Notes under the pieces: generated by a model
What the model was told of the DNA's origin: nothing
Database searches by the model: none
The model's input: the letters and a program-made list of their open reading frames with translations, nothing else
Shown: piece by piece, positions 41,053 through 49,849 of the stretch
Layout of the letters: each line of letters starts with the position of its first letter
Position numbering within the stretch: position 1 is the stretch's first letter
Translations under genes and position numbers: made by a program
From: CAYQNU01 sp964419055
Lineage (GTDB): Bacteria > Bacteroidota > Bacteroidia > Flavobacteriales_D > Parvicellaceae
Assembly: GCA_964419055.1 (NCBI GenBank)
Contig: CAYQNU010000014.1
Coordinates: 53,622-117,621 of the forward strand
Length of the DNA stretch: 64,000 bases
Direction of reading: 5' to 3'

Positions 41053-43779
41053 TTATCGAACCAACGTCACATGCCCAGTGAATTTGTATTCTTCGGTAGA
41101 ATTAACTTCTTTAAAATAAACTTTGTAAACATACACTCCAATGGGTGCTGTTTCGCCTTTGAATTTCCCGTCCCAACCTTCGGGATAAGTAGTGGAAGTA
41201 AATATAACTTGCCCCCAACGATTAAAAATGGTGAATTCATAGTTTTCAAAAGCACTTCCCGTAATGACTGGGAAAAATAATTCATTTTCAAAATCTAAAT
41301 TGGGCGAAAAACCATTCGGTACAAAAACACTAATATCTGCATTGATGCGCACCGTAATACACGTTTCCGACAAACAACTGGCAGCTGATGCTGTTTCTAA
41401 GCAAATAACATAAGGACTTATTTGATCTGTTGTGAAGGTGTGCGTTAAAATACTATCCGTAGAAGTGTTTAAAACGGTGTTAGCAGCATCTGTAATGGTC
41501 CAATTGTAACTGGTCAACTGTAAATCATCAGAAATAAAAGTTACCACATTATCGTCAATAGTTGGTATGGAAGGGGTGAAACTAAACGTTGAACTTGGAG
41601 CGGGTAACACTTCTAATTGAGTAGTGACGATACTGTCGCAGCCATTGCTGGCTTGTAAAATGGAGTTTTGGACGGTATATGCCGAGATGTTGGTTTGCTG
41701 GCTTCCATCCGGAAATTGATAACTGTTGCCTTGACAAATGGTGTCATTAATTTGTGAGGACAAGGTGTTTAATGCCGTTAAAGTAGTGGTAACGATACTG
41801 TCACAACCAAATTGACTTTGTAAATTAGAGGTATGCGAGGTGTTTCCAATAATAACTTCCGACACTCCATCGGGGTAGATAAAAGTACTTCCCAAACATG
41901 CGGTTACCGCTTGAGAAGAGCTGAAACTGGATTGAACGGTAACGTTGGTTGTGATAACAGAGTCGCAACCAGCAACAGAAATGAGATTAGAAACGTGAGA
42001 GGTATTGCTTACAATATTGGTTTGTGTGCTGCCATCAGTAAAGGTTAGGTTTTGTCCAAAGCAAACACTTACAGATTGTGTGATGGAAGTGGGTGTGGTG
42101 ACTACGTAATTTATGGTAACCGTGGAATCACATCCGTTTTGTGCAGTGTAGGTGTCATTGAAAGAAAAATTAGCTTGTACGTTGTTTTGAGTGGTCCCAT
42201 CGGGCAGAAGTACGTTATCTCCTTGACAAACGCCAATGGTCAATTGCACTTGTGGATTGGGAATTACGGTAATATTTGTAGTAACGATACTATCACATCC
42301 ATTGGAAGCAATGAGATTGGATATTTGACTTGTGTTTGCGGTTATCACTGCTGTGCTGCCATTCGGAAAGGTGTAGGAAGTATTATTGCAAATGGATGTA
42401 TTTTGAGTGGTTTGAATAGCACTTGAAACCGTTACATTAGTTGTGATGATGGAGTCGCATCCTGCTGCTGTGGTTAAATTGGAGATTTGTGTGGTATTGG
42501 TAGTAACGTTTTGTGCAGATCCATCAGGAAAAGTGATCAGCGTATTGGGACAAGCAGAAAGATTAATCACGCTGTTTGATGGTTGCGATAAGGTAACAGT
42601 AGTATTGATGATGGAATCGCAACCAATGGAGGAAGTTAAAATGGAAGTTTGAGTCGTGTTTGCAGTGATGATTGTTGAGCTACCGTCAGGAAAAGTGTAG
42701 CTTTGATTTAAGCAAACAGATACCGATTGATTGGTGTTGGTCACGGTTCCAATGTCTGAAATAGTTACTTGAATTGTGTCTACGCAACCAATTGAAGACG
42801 TGATGATTGCGTTATATGTTCCAGAGCATAAATTACTTGCGGTTGCCGTATTTTGACCTATGGGAACAAACAAATTATTGGTCCAATTGTAGGTATATCC
42901 CGGAATTGATCCTGAGGCGTTTACGGTAGCTGAACCCACACAACCACAATTGGTATTAGTGGTATTGGTGAGTGCAGTAACCAAAGGAGTGATTGGCGAA
43001 CAATTGTTATTAAATTGAGCAATATAGGCAGCATTGGCAGCGTTGTTTGGAGCTCCAGGAGTTTCACTTCCCCCGCCTGCAGAAGCCGTTCCTTGGGACC
43101 AATTAAAATTAAAAAGTGGGTTATTGTCGTTAAAATAATAACATTGTTGACTGCCACTTCCGGCAAAATAAATTAAATTACTGATGTTGCATGAACCATA
43201 ACAAACCGAAAATACTTCACAACCAGAAAGATCTACTATTCGAGCGCAATCACCTGCGTTATTAAAAGATGTGGTAGTCCAATTACCTCCCGCGGTCCAA
43301 CCTGCTCCGGGGTAACTACAAGCAATAGCACCAGGTGTAGTAATGTTTTGATCAAATAATGCGGCATTACTCAAAGGAGCAACTATTCGGCAATTACCAT
43401 CATTCAGAAGGATATCAATTGTGGGTAGGTTGACATTGGGATCTAAATTATTGTACAGCAAAATAAGTGTTCCAACGGGTACACAAGCCCAAAGAGGATT
43501 GTTTGAAAAACGACAGGCTCCTGCAGCAATGCCATTAGTTCCGTGAAATCCTGAATTATCATCAAATATCCAACCTCTAATATCAATGCAAGGAGGAGTG
43601 GAGGTGTTGCAGTCAAAAGTAACGGTATTATCTACAACCAATAGCTCTACATATTCTTGGCTTCCAGTTGGTCCATTTGACATTTCATTGATGATCAAGG
43701 TCTGACTAAAAGAGGGAAATGCCAACAGAATAGCCCAAAACCACAATAGAAAGGTGAAACGTAAGGTACCAATATTCAT
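41053..43779 (-). CDS. Large repetitive T9SS type B secreted protein
   Basis: 908 aa surface or secreted protein. Signal 1-25; a lamin-tail-like region near 26-260 starting LIINEMSNGPTGSQEYVELLVVD; seven tandem ~54-residue repeats in ~350-730, each with a Cys, F/Y-DGS/T, and GCDSIVTTxVTV; a PKD-like module near 735-815; then the type B (gliding-motility-associated) C-terminal sorting domain (FVPNGFSPNLDFENE, FTIFNRWGQVIF). The last part targets the protein to the type IX secretion system. The repeats may form an adhesin-like stalk. Own promoter, long single gene. Confidence 0.9.
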   Translation of the reverse strand: MNIGTLRFTFLLWFWAILLAFPSFSQTLIINEMSNGPTGSQEYVELLVVDNTVTFDCNTSTPPCIDIRGWIFDDNSGFHGTNGIAAGACRFSNNPLWACVPVGTLILLYNNLDPNVNLPTIDILLNDGNCRIVAPLSNAALFDQNITTPGAIACSYPGAGWTAGGNWTTTSFNNAGDCARIVDLSGCEVFSVCYGSCNISNLIYFAGSGSQQCYYFNDNNPLFNFNWSQGTASAGGGSETPGAPNNAANAAYIAQFNNNCSPITPLVTALTNTTNTNCGCVGSATVNASGSIPGYTYNWTNNLFVPIGQNTATASNLCSGTYNAIITSSIGCVDTIQVTISDIGTVTNTNQSVSVCLNQSYTFPDGSSTIITANTTQTSILTSSIGCDSIINTTVTLSQPSNSVINLSACPNTLITFPDGSAQNVTTNTTQISNLTTAAGCDSIITTNVTVSSAIQTTQNTSICNNTSYTFPNGSTAVITANTSQISNLIASNGCDSIVTTNITVIPNPQVQLTIGVCQGDNVLLPDGTTQNNVQANFSFNDTYTAQNGCDSTVTINYVVTTPTSITQSVSVCFGQNLTFTDGSTQTNIVSNTSHVSNLISVAGCDSVITTNVTVQSSFSSSQAVTACLGSTFIYPDGVSEVIIGNTSHTSNLQSQFGCDSIVTTTLTALNTLSSQINDTICQGNSYQFPDGSQQTNISAYTVQNSILQASNGCDSIVTTQLEVLPAPSSTFSFTPSIPTIDDNVVTFISDDLQLTSYNWTITDAANTVLNTSTDSILTHTFTTDQISPYVICLETASAASCLSETCITVRINADISVFVPNGFSPNLDFENELFFPVITGSAFENYEFTIFNRWGQVIFTSTTYPEGWDGKFKGETAPIGVYVYKVYFKEVNSTEEYKFTGHVTLVR

Positions 43780-43812
43780 AAAAGCAATTCAGTTGAATGG
43801 GCAAATGAGTGA

Positions 43813-43820
43813 CAAAATTA
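43813..43820 (-). promoter_or_regulatory. Promoter of the T9SS protein gene
   Basis: TAATTTTG on the minus strand, 34 bases before the ATG. Confidence 0.55.
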
Positions 43821-43957
43821 CTACATTTTATTGGTAATTTAACCAAATCGATTATTAAAACAACGTTAAGGTTACAAAGGTCTGTGTTGTTGAGTATTCA
43901 GTTTTAACTTATTTTGATGTCGAATAATGGAAAGTATAAATCCTATTTCCTCTCTAT

Positions 43958-44548
43958 TTAAACAATATGTTTGGGTTTTTTATTTTGATTGGCATTTAGT
44001 ATAATTTCATCAATCCGCTTTTGTCTCGTTTCTGGTTTTTTGGCACTGCTTACCCAATAAAGTAGTTGTTTTTTGATGGAATTACTCAAACTATGATAAA
44101 AGTCTTTAGCTAAAGGATGGTTGTAAAAGGCTTCTTCCAAGTCATCAGGAATGATCATAGCCTCTATTTGGTCTAATGAATTCCAATAGCCATTTTGTTT
44201 GGCAATTTCAATAATGTCATATCCAGCTTGTGCAATCAATCCTGCTTTGTGGAGCTGTTCGATTTTATCTTTATTTATTTTAGACCAAACACTTTTGGGT
44301 TTGCGTTTGGTAAAGAATTGTTTATATCGCGCTTCATCTATAGATTTGGCTGTACTATCAATCCACCCAAAGCACAGTGCTTCGTCAACAGCTTCGCTCC
44401 AACTTAATGTAAAATTGCCCGAATTCATTTTAAAATAAATCATCCAAACCGATTGTTTTTGTTGATGGTTTTGCTCCAACCATTCACGCCATTCCGCTCG
44501 GTTTTTAGGACAAAAAAGTTCACTTTCATCCATCTTATTGCCTTTCAT
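43958..44548 (-). CDS. YdeI/OmpD-associated family protein
   Basis: 196 aa. The YdeI pattern is clear: FCPKNRAEWREWLEQNHQQKQSVWMIYFK, LSWSEAVDEALCFGWIDSTAKSIDEARYKQFFTKRKP, WSKINKDKIEQLHKAGLI, and AKKPETRQKRIDEI at the C-terminus. The family occurs widely and has been linked to resistance to some peptides in enterobacteria; its molecular role is unknown. A second, more divergent member lies at 51661-52242. Confidence 0.9.
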   Translation of the reverse strand: MKGNKMDESELFCPKNRAEWREWLEQNHQQKQSVWMIYFKMNSGNFTLSWSEAVDEALCFGWIDSTAKSIDEARYKQFFTKRKPKSVWSKINKDKIEQLHKAGLIAQAGYDIIEIAKQNGYWNSLDQIEAMIIPDDLEEAFYNHPLAKDFYHSLSNSIKKQLLYWVSSAKKPETRQKRIDEIILNANQNKKPKHIV

Positions 44549-44625
44549 TTCGTCTATTATTTTGTTATACCGCTTTTCGATTCTGAGGTTTGAATATCAA
44601 TAGAATAGGGTAGGTAGTTATTTTT

Positions 44626-45600
44626 TTAGAGTTTAATCAAAGGTACTTCACTGCCGCCCCATTCTACCACAGTAAAGCCTTTTCGGGTCTTTTTAAGTTG
44701 ACTCAAATCTTGCACAGTGAAGTTTATTTTGTAAGGGAGTGCCTGTGTAAGCATCATCACGCGTATTATGGTCTCCGGTTGAGGAGTGATGAGGAGTTCT
44801 GCTTGTTTTTTATAAGATTCACCGGCAAAATGAATTAAATTATATGGGTTGTTTTCAATTTTGGGTAACCAAAACATAATGAATTCATTTGCCTCACGTC
44901 TATTGAGGCCTAAGTAAGCCAGTTTCTCCTCTAAAAAAGTAGCCGTTTCGGAACCTGCTACTACAAAACCCGTTGTGGCCGACAAGGATTGATTAGGCGT
45001 ACCTTCCCAAAATAAGGCATAGTACTCAAGACCGTTTTCATCCCATAACGATCCATTAGGTTCGGCTGTTACGTTCCAACCTTGCGATGGGTATTTTGGA
45101 TACGTATGATCTAATTTTCCACCATAGTTTAATAATACATTGATTGCTGTTTTTTCGGTTGGGTATAAGTAAATGATTGGTTTTAGTACTTGAAGAGGAG
45201 CTTCTTCAAGTTTTGCAACTATGATGAATGAGGTAGGTTCTTTAATTTGAAGGGTAACATAGGAGGTGTTATAACCTATATTACTGATCCTTAATGTATA
45301 GGAGCCATTATCTATTGACCTAAACTGGAATGTACCTTCAGGATCTGTCACAAATCCTATAGCTACAAAACCATTATCGATAACCAGTTCTACTGTAGCT
45401 CCAATCATAGGTTCACCTGTTTTTTTATCAATAATTTTGCCTTGAAGGGTCGATTTTTCAGTTGGAGCAAGCGATTTTTTAGTAATGCTAACATCCCTAG
45501 ATTCTTCTATTTTTTGCGGGGTTTGAGGTTGAATTTCTTTTTGGGTATGGCAACCTGCCAGTACAATAAGAGCCAAAGCTATCGGTAAAAATAATTTCAT
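44626..45600 (-). CDS. Lipoprotein with carboxypeptidase-regulatory-like and KPIIYLYP domains
   Basis: 324 aa from ATG 45600 (MKLFLPIALALIVLAGC, lipobox LAGC); an upstream start would bury the signal. Residues ~50-130 are a CarboxypepD_reg-like beta-sandwich (LQGKIIDKKTGEPMIGATVELV ... YTLRISNIGYNTSYV). Residues ~140-324 start with LKPIIYLYPTEKTAINV and continue with YPSQGWNVTAEPNGSLWDE, YALFWEG and FIMFWLPKIE, a conserved but uncharacterised beta-rich domain known to me from other bacteria. Probably outer-membrane-associated; the function is not known. Confidence 0.7.
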   Translation of the reverse strand: MKLFLPIALALIVLAGCHTQKEIQPQTPQKIEESRDVSITKKSLAPTEKSTLQGKIIDKKTGEPMIGATVELVIDNGFVAIGFVTDPEGTFQFRSIDNGSYTLRISNIGYNTSYVTLQIKEPTSFIIVAKLEEAPLQVLKPIIYLYPTEKTAINVLLNYGGKLDHTYPKYPSQGWNVTAEPNGSLWDENGLEYYALFWEGTPNQSLSATTGFVVAGSETATFLEEKLAYLGLNRREANEFIMFWLPKIENNPYNLIHFAGESYKKQAELLITPQPETIIRVMMLTQALPYKINFTVQDLSQLKKTRKGFTVVEWGGSEVPLIKL

Positions 45601-45660
45601 TGCTGATGTTTCAAAATGATGTGTTGGGGTCATAATGTATAAGGTAATTTATTAAATTTT

Positions 45661-46050
45661 TTATTTTACCTCTGTGGCTACCGACCACATATTGCCGCCA
45701 AAGTCTAAAAATGTACCTCGTTTATCAACATCACCTTCCATTTGTTTGGGATACTCAACTACTTTGCAACCAGCAAGTATAGCTTTATTGAACGTTTCGT
45801 CCACATTCGATACATATACATGCATAACACAAGGAACAGGTGGATAGCTAGCTGTGGAATCGCTAAACATGATAACGGAATCGTCCACTTGCACTTCGGC
45901 ATGCATAATGGTACCGTCAGGTCTTTCAAAACAGCGTAATTCCTTAGCGTAAAAAACAGTTTTCATCAATTCTTTAAAACGTTGCGCTCCATCAATGATG
46001 ATGTAAGGTGAAACAGAAGTGTATCCGTTGGGTTTATATTGGGGGTTCAT
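45661..46050 (-). CDS. VOC superfamily (glyoxalase/PhnB-like) protein
   Basis: 129 aa, a single glyoxalase-type domain. Pattern: GYTSVSPYIIIDGAQRFKELMKTVF, AEVQVDDSVIMFSD, MHVYVSNVDETFNKAILAGCKVV, GTFLDFGGNMWSVAT. This resembles PhnB-type and 3-demethylubiquinone methyltransferase-like proteins, which are metal-binding or not depending on the member. Metal residues are not complete, so the activity is open. Own promoter. Confidence 0.88.
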   Translation of the reverse strand: MNPQYKPNGYTSVSPYIIIDGAQRFKELMKTVFYAKELRCFERPDGTIMHAEVQVDDSVIMFSDSTASYPPVPCVMHVYVSNVDETFNKAILAGCKVVEYPKQMEGDVDKRGTFLDFGGNMWSVATEVK

Positions 46051-46066
46051 AGGTGTGTTTTATTTA

Positions 46067-46074
46067 CAAAGATA
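46067..46074 (-). promoter_or_regulatory. Promoter of the VOC gene
   Basis: TATCTTTG on the minus strand, 17 bases before the ATG. Confidence 0.5.
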
Positions 46075-46096
46075 ATTTTAACTGATAAACAGTATA

Positions 46097-46570
46097 TTAA
46101 TTAATTACAAATTTTGAAACCATATAAAATTGATGTTTTTCCTTTCCTATGAGAGGTTTCCAACAACTACAATTTCTAGAATAAGGATATCCACCATCAT
46201 AACTTAATGATGTTCTTCCCCAACATTGAGCTCTTCGAATTCTAAATCGATGAAAGTTATGCAGGTCTATATACAAATTAGGTTTGTACCACTTACCATT
46301 TTCATAAATATCCACTCTTATTTTATGATTTTTGGGACGATTAGAATTGGACTTAAACAAAAAATTAATGCGAATTTTAATGGAATCGGTATCTACAATG
46401 ATAAAATTTCTTGAATCACCTGAAATAATAGTCCCTGAAATGGGCAGCACCTTATATTGTTGCTTGTTTAGAACCAATGAGTCGAAAGTAATCATGAATT
46501 TATGACTTTTTTGGCAGTAGAACGTTAAAGCAATTAATTTAAAAAGTATAAAAATTATGATTGTCCTCAT
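46097..46570 (-). CDS. Small exported hypothetical protein
   Basis: 157 aa. N-terminal hydrophobic signal 1-20 (IIIFILFKLIALTFYCQ). The mature part is beta-rich and basic with several aromatic residues; near the end come RRAQCWGRTSLSYDGGYPYSRNCSCWKP, so disulphides are likely. No family recognised. A TAnnTTTG box ends only five bases before the ATG, which predicts a leaderless message. Confidence 0.6.
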   Translation of the reverse strand: MRTIIIFILFKLIALTFYCQKSHKFMITFDSLVLNKQQYKVLPISGTIISGDSRNFIIVDTDSIKIRINFLFKSNSNRPKNHKIRVDIYENGKWYKPNLYIDLHNFHRFRIRRAQCWGRTSLSYDGGYPYSRNCSCWKPLIGKEKHQFYMVSKFVIN

Positions 46571-46574
46571 TTAC

Positions 46575-46582
46575 CAAAAGTA
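46575..46582 (-). promoter_or_regulatory. Promoter directly before the start codon of the 46097 gene
   Basis: TACTTTTG on the minus strand, five bases from the ATG at 46570. Its flank (CAAAAGTAGTGATTTTTT) is like the box at 48309. Confidence 0.5.
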
Positions 46583-46628
46583 GTGATTTTTTATTAAAAT
46601 TCTGTATCAAAAAAGGATCTTAAAGCGA

Positions 46629-47134
46629 TTACAACGGCAAAACTATTTTACTATTAACTTTTATTTTATCTACTTTTTCATCACCTACTTCGCTCCACAT
46701 CATAAAAACATTTGTAGGATCAGCTAAGGCTGGAAACCATTCAGAATCCAGTTTAGTTAAGTAATTTTTGATAAAATTGAGTTCCTTTTTTTCTCCCGTA
46801 AATTCGATGTTTTCAATTAAACCATTTGATAACACAATAAAAGAAAGGGTATCGCTGGCATAGGATTCCTTTTTAAACTTTGATTGAAGTGCATTCACAA
46901 GATTTGTTCTAATAAACTCTATACTTTCTTCTTGAGTTGCAAATTTTTTAGGATTGTAAATTGCAGGTTGAGATATTTTAGAAACGATAAAAGGTGTCCA
47001 AAAATCATCTTGATCTAATTTTTTTGGAATGTAAGGGTCATTTATTTTGTGTATAATTTTTTTAGCATCTTTTTCACAAATAGCCCAAGATATTAGTGGT
47101 TCCAAGCCTTTATCGTTGTGTTGTTTGATGCCAA
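46629..47134 (-). pseudogene. C-terminal part of the frameshifted DUF4419 gene
   Basis: Continuing the DUF4419 frame with one extra T in the TTT of TATTTGG (plus strand AAA at 47133-47135) gives GYFGIKQHNDKGLEPLISWAICEKD, which is the expected family sequence. Without this shift the upstream gene ends early at 47093. The piece could be read as its own ORF from 47105 (MEPLISWAICEKDAKK), but that is a fragment start. The rest is 158 residues with ESIEFIRTNLVNALQSKF and no further domain. Confidence 0.75.
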
Positions 47135-48298
47135 ATAGCCAGAATATATTTTTAACTTTTTAGTTTCATCATCAATGTAATTATTCCAAGTTAAATCAAT
47201 ATCAACTATCCCTGAAGGAAAATCATCAGTTGATAAGTTGGATAAAACATGCTTATTACCATAAATGAATTTGTTTTCAAAATATTTTTTATCTAATCGG
47301 GTGAGTTCGATTTCTTCATCATATTGCCCTGAACCAGCTTGTTGTTCAATGTAAGGAAAGAGTTTAAGTATCCAACCCGAAATGTAAAATGCATTATAGT
47401 CGCTCATGTTTTTATAAATGCTTTGCCAAAATAGGGTATTTATTTTATTGTCATAAACGTTTATAAATTCTTTAAGTAGTGGCTTAAGCTCATTTTTCCA
47501 ATTGGTTAGCCCTATTAAATCTAAGTGATCCAAATGGGCATAAATCAACTCCCAATCGCTTTTGTTACCGATTAATCTGATGTAGGGAATACCACAACCA
47601 CTTTCGCCCACATAAGCAAAAGCTTTTTTGTATGTATTCAACAAAGTAATTTGAAATGCGGTTGTTTGAATTTTAGTAGTTGTAGAAAATTGTGGAACAA
47701 AAAACGAATAATAATCCTCATTTGTATAACTTTTGGTTTGTTGGGCCAACTGGTTTATTAAATCTTCCCAATGTTCGGTAGCAAAACTAAGACTGTCATT
47801 TCTAGCGATGAGTGTTTTGGGTTTATTTTCTTTAAATAATTTCTTTTCAAGTTTTGTAAAGTTTTTGTTTACGTGAATCGAAACACTCTGAATAATGGCC
47901 AACCATATCACATCAGGTGACAAAACCAATGGACGATGTTGGTCATAACAATATTGCAGTGTATGAATCAATCCATTATAATGAGTATTTACCAGTTGTA
48001 AATTAGCATGTTTGGTTGGAATGAACATTATTTTTTTACCCAATTTATTCTCAAATAGTTGTTTGCTTGGATGTGTGTTGAGTAACTCTTTTGCGATAGG
48101 GACATCGGCCACATTAAATTGTATTTCTTCTGGCAGTTCCACTAAAGTATCCGTATTCAACCCTACTACTGAAGTGTCGGCTTTTAGTAATGCTGCATTA
48201 AGGGAATCGGAATTCTTGGAAGTCGAGTTTTCATTTTGCTCATTAGAAGAACAAGATGCAATAAGGAAAATGGTTATTGTGAATAGTATGTTTTTCAT
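47093..48298 (-). CDS. DUF4419 lipoprotein, N-terminal part of a frameshifted gene
   Basis: 401 aa as read. Lipobox IASC (Cys 16) in MKNILFTITIFLIASC. DUF4419 signature: PLVLSPDVIWLAIIQSVSIHVNKN, GESGCGIPYIRLIGNKSDWELIYAHLDHL, ISGWILKLFPYI, DFPSGIVDIDLTWNN. The frame then leaves the family at SGYLASNNTTIKAWNH and stops; family members continue as GxFGIxQ...L.P.I.W. See the companion entry. A single-base deletion (or a sequence error) in a short T run is the simplest cause. Intact, the protein would have ~555 residues. Confidence 0.82.
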   Translation of the reverse strand: MKNILFTITIFLIASCSSNEQNENSTSKNSDSLNAALLKADTSVVGLNTDTLVELPEEIQFNVADVPIAKELLNTHPSKQLFENKLGKKIMFIPTKHANLQLVNTHYNGLIHTLQYCYDQHRPLVLSPDVIWLAIIQSVSIHVNKNFTKLEKKLFKENKPKTLIARNDSLSFATEHWEDLINQLAQQTKSYTNEDYYSFFVPQFSTTTKIQTTAFQITLLNTYKKAFAYVGESGCGIPYIRLIGNKSDWELIYAHLDHLDLIGLTNWKNELKPLLKEFINVYDNKINTLFWQSIYKNMSDYNAFYISGWILKLFPYIEQQAGSGQYDEEIELTRLDKKYFENKFIYGNKHVLSNLSTDDFPSGIVDIDLTWNNYIDDETKKLKIYSGYLASNNTTIKAWNH

Positions 48299-48308
48299 AG
48301 TTGTACTT

Positions 48309-48316
48309 CAAAAGTA
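48309..48316 (-). promoter_or_regulatory. Promoter of the DUF4419 gene
   Basis: TACTTTTG on the minus strand, 10 bases before the ATG, giving a leader of only a few bases. Confidence 0.5.
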
Positions 48317-48374
48317 GTGATTTTTGACCTTCAAAATTCAATTTAGTGTATTATTGAATTAATTAATAAATAAC

Positions 48375-48382
48375 TAGATTTG
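48375..48382 (+). promoter_or_regulatory. Promoter of the SH3-domain gene
   Basis: TAGATTTG matches TAnnTTTG, 62 bases before the ATG at 48445. Confidence 0.45.
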
Positions 48383-48444
48383 AAAAAATTGTATCAGCAA
48401 TATTTTAGAACTTTAAACGTTATTAGTTTTCTCAAAATCAATTC

Positions 48445-49146
48445 ATGAAAACAGCACTTTTTTTAGGACTATTTTTCATAACAAACTATTTCTTTTGTCA
48501 ATCAGGTTATGAATTTGCTTTAGTAAATGATACTGAGGGGTATGTTAATATTAGAAAATCACCTAAAGTTTCAGATAATATTATTGATTCATTAAAAAAT
48601 GATTTCCCAGTATTTATAAGCCATGATGATGGTAATTGGTATGAAGTAGTTTATTTGAAAAATAACTCATTACAATATGGGTTCATTTACAAGGATAAAT
48701 TTAAGTATATAAGTCAATACGATAAGTTTAAACTTAAAATGTTTTCTGACTCTAAATGTGTTTTGACAAAGGATAGTTTGAAATTTATTCTAACTACTGA
48801 GCCATTTAATACCACCTCTAACAAAATAGTGTACTCAAATGAAGAGGGATATGAACGTATCAAAACAATAAATGGTAAACGATTTTGGGGAACTGATTAC
48901 GGGATGCCTAGTGTACAATATGGAAAGATTGAATTTTATATTAATGACCTTAAAATTGATTTTCCAAAAACGGAATACGACAATTATTTTCAACCTAATC
49001 TAGAATTTACAAAAGCATATTATGATGCCGAAAATAAGAGGATTTTTCTCATAATTTCAAATGGAGATGGAGCAGGAAGTTATGAAGTCTTGTGGTGTTT
49101 TGAGAATGGGAAATTACTGTTTTATAGTTTGATGGGTTCATTATAA
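48445..49146 (+). CDS. Exported protein with bacterial SH3 domain
   Basis: 233 aa. Signal peptide 1-18 (YFFCQ). Residues ~22-80 form a bacterial SH3 module: EGYVNIRKSPKVSDNIIDSLKNDFPVFISHDDGNWYEVVYLKN. SH3b domains bind peptidoglycan or other wall polymers. The C-terminal ~140 residues are beta-rich and not recognised. It is the only plus-strand gene in this region, between two minus-strand blocks. Confidence 0.75.
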   Translation: MKTALFLGLFFITNYFFCQSGYEFALVNDTEGYVNIRKSPKVSDNIIDSLKNDFPVFISHDDGNWYEVVYLKNNSLQYGFIYKDKFKYISQYDKFKLKMFSDSKCVLTKDSLKFILTTEPFNTTSNKIVYSNEEGYERIKTINGKRFWGTDYGMPSVQYGKIEFYINDLKIDFPKTEYDNYFQPNLEFTKAYYDAENKRIFLIISNGDGAGSYEVLWCFENGKLLFYSLMGSL

Positions 49147-49190
49147 TGAACTAGAGCTTTGCTTTTTAAATAATAACTTTATTCAACTAT

Positions 49191-49787
49191 TTACAATTGA
49201 TTATAACCATCTTGGGAGAAATAAAAAAAAGTTGGAAATATTGAGTCATTCACTAATTGATTGATTTTATTGGTCCACTCAGGGAAGTTATAGCTAACTA
49301 CTATCGTGGTATCGTTTACCAATTTATATTCACAAAATGAATCACCCAATTTGGGATATTTTTTAATACCATTTGGTTTGCTTAAAAAGTCCATATCCAA
49401 TTTACAATCAGTTTTATTTGACCACAAAAGTTCAATTTTGTCAGTATTTGTGTGATAATGGCGAGTAAAAAACCAATATAAACATTGACCGTGAAATTGG
49501 TATACTAAAAATTCTTTTTGAAAAACTAACTTAACCCAATAATTCCCTGAATCAGATCCCTTTGCATACCAAACGTAATCAGTAGTATCAGACATATAAT
49601 CACCCATTTTTTTTGAATCAATTTTTGGCAATATAGAATCTTTTATTTCTTGGGGTGCTATTTTTTGGTTAGCGTTTGTTATGGATGAACTGTCGGAGGT
49701 TTTATGTTTATGAGTACTGTTCTTATTGTCAGAAGTTTGACAGCTGTAAAAAAATAGCAACAATATGAAAGTAATGGTTTGTCTCAT
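49191..49787 (-). CDS. Lipoprotein of unknown function
   Basis: 198 aa from ATG 49787 (MRQTITFILLLFFYSC, lipobox FYSC, Cys 16); the frame is open further up, but there the signal would be internal. Ser/Thr/Lys-rich linker to ~residue 60, then a beta-rich domain with several aromatic residues (YVWYAKGSDSGNYWVKLVFQKEFLVYQF, CLYWFFTRHYHTNTDK). No family recognised. Confidence 0.58.
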   Translation of the reverse strand: MRQTITFILLLFFYSCQTSDNKNSTHKHKTSDSSSITNANQKIAPQEIKDSILPKIDSKKMGDYMSDTTDYVWYAKGSDSGNYWVKLVFQKEFLVYQFHGQCLYWFFTRHYHTNTDKIELLWSNKTDCKLDMDFLSKPNGIKKYPKLGDSFCEYKLVNDTTIVVSYNFPEWTNKINQLVNDSIFPTFFYFSQDGYNQL

Positions 49788-49849
49788 AAAGTAAGTAAAA
49801 AAGCTATATTTTTTTAAGAGCAACAATTAATATTAATTGGCTTATCGCA

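Noticed and set aside
41833..42652. Plus-strand ORFs inside the T9SS repeat gene
   Set aside because: Shadows of the repeated codons of the minus-strand gene; no promoter and unnatural composition.
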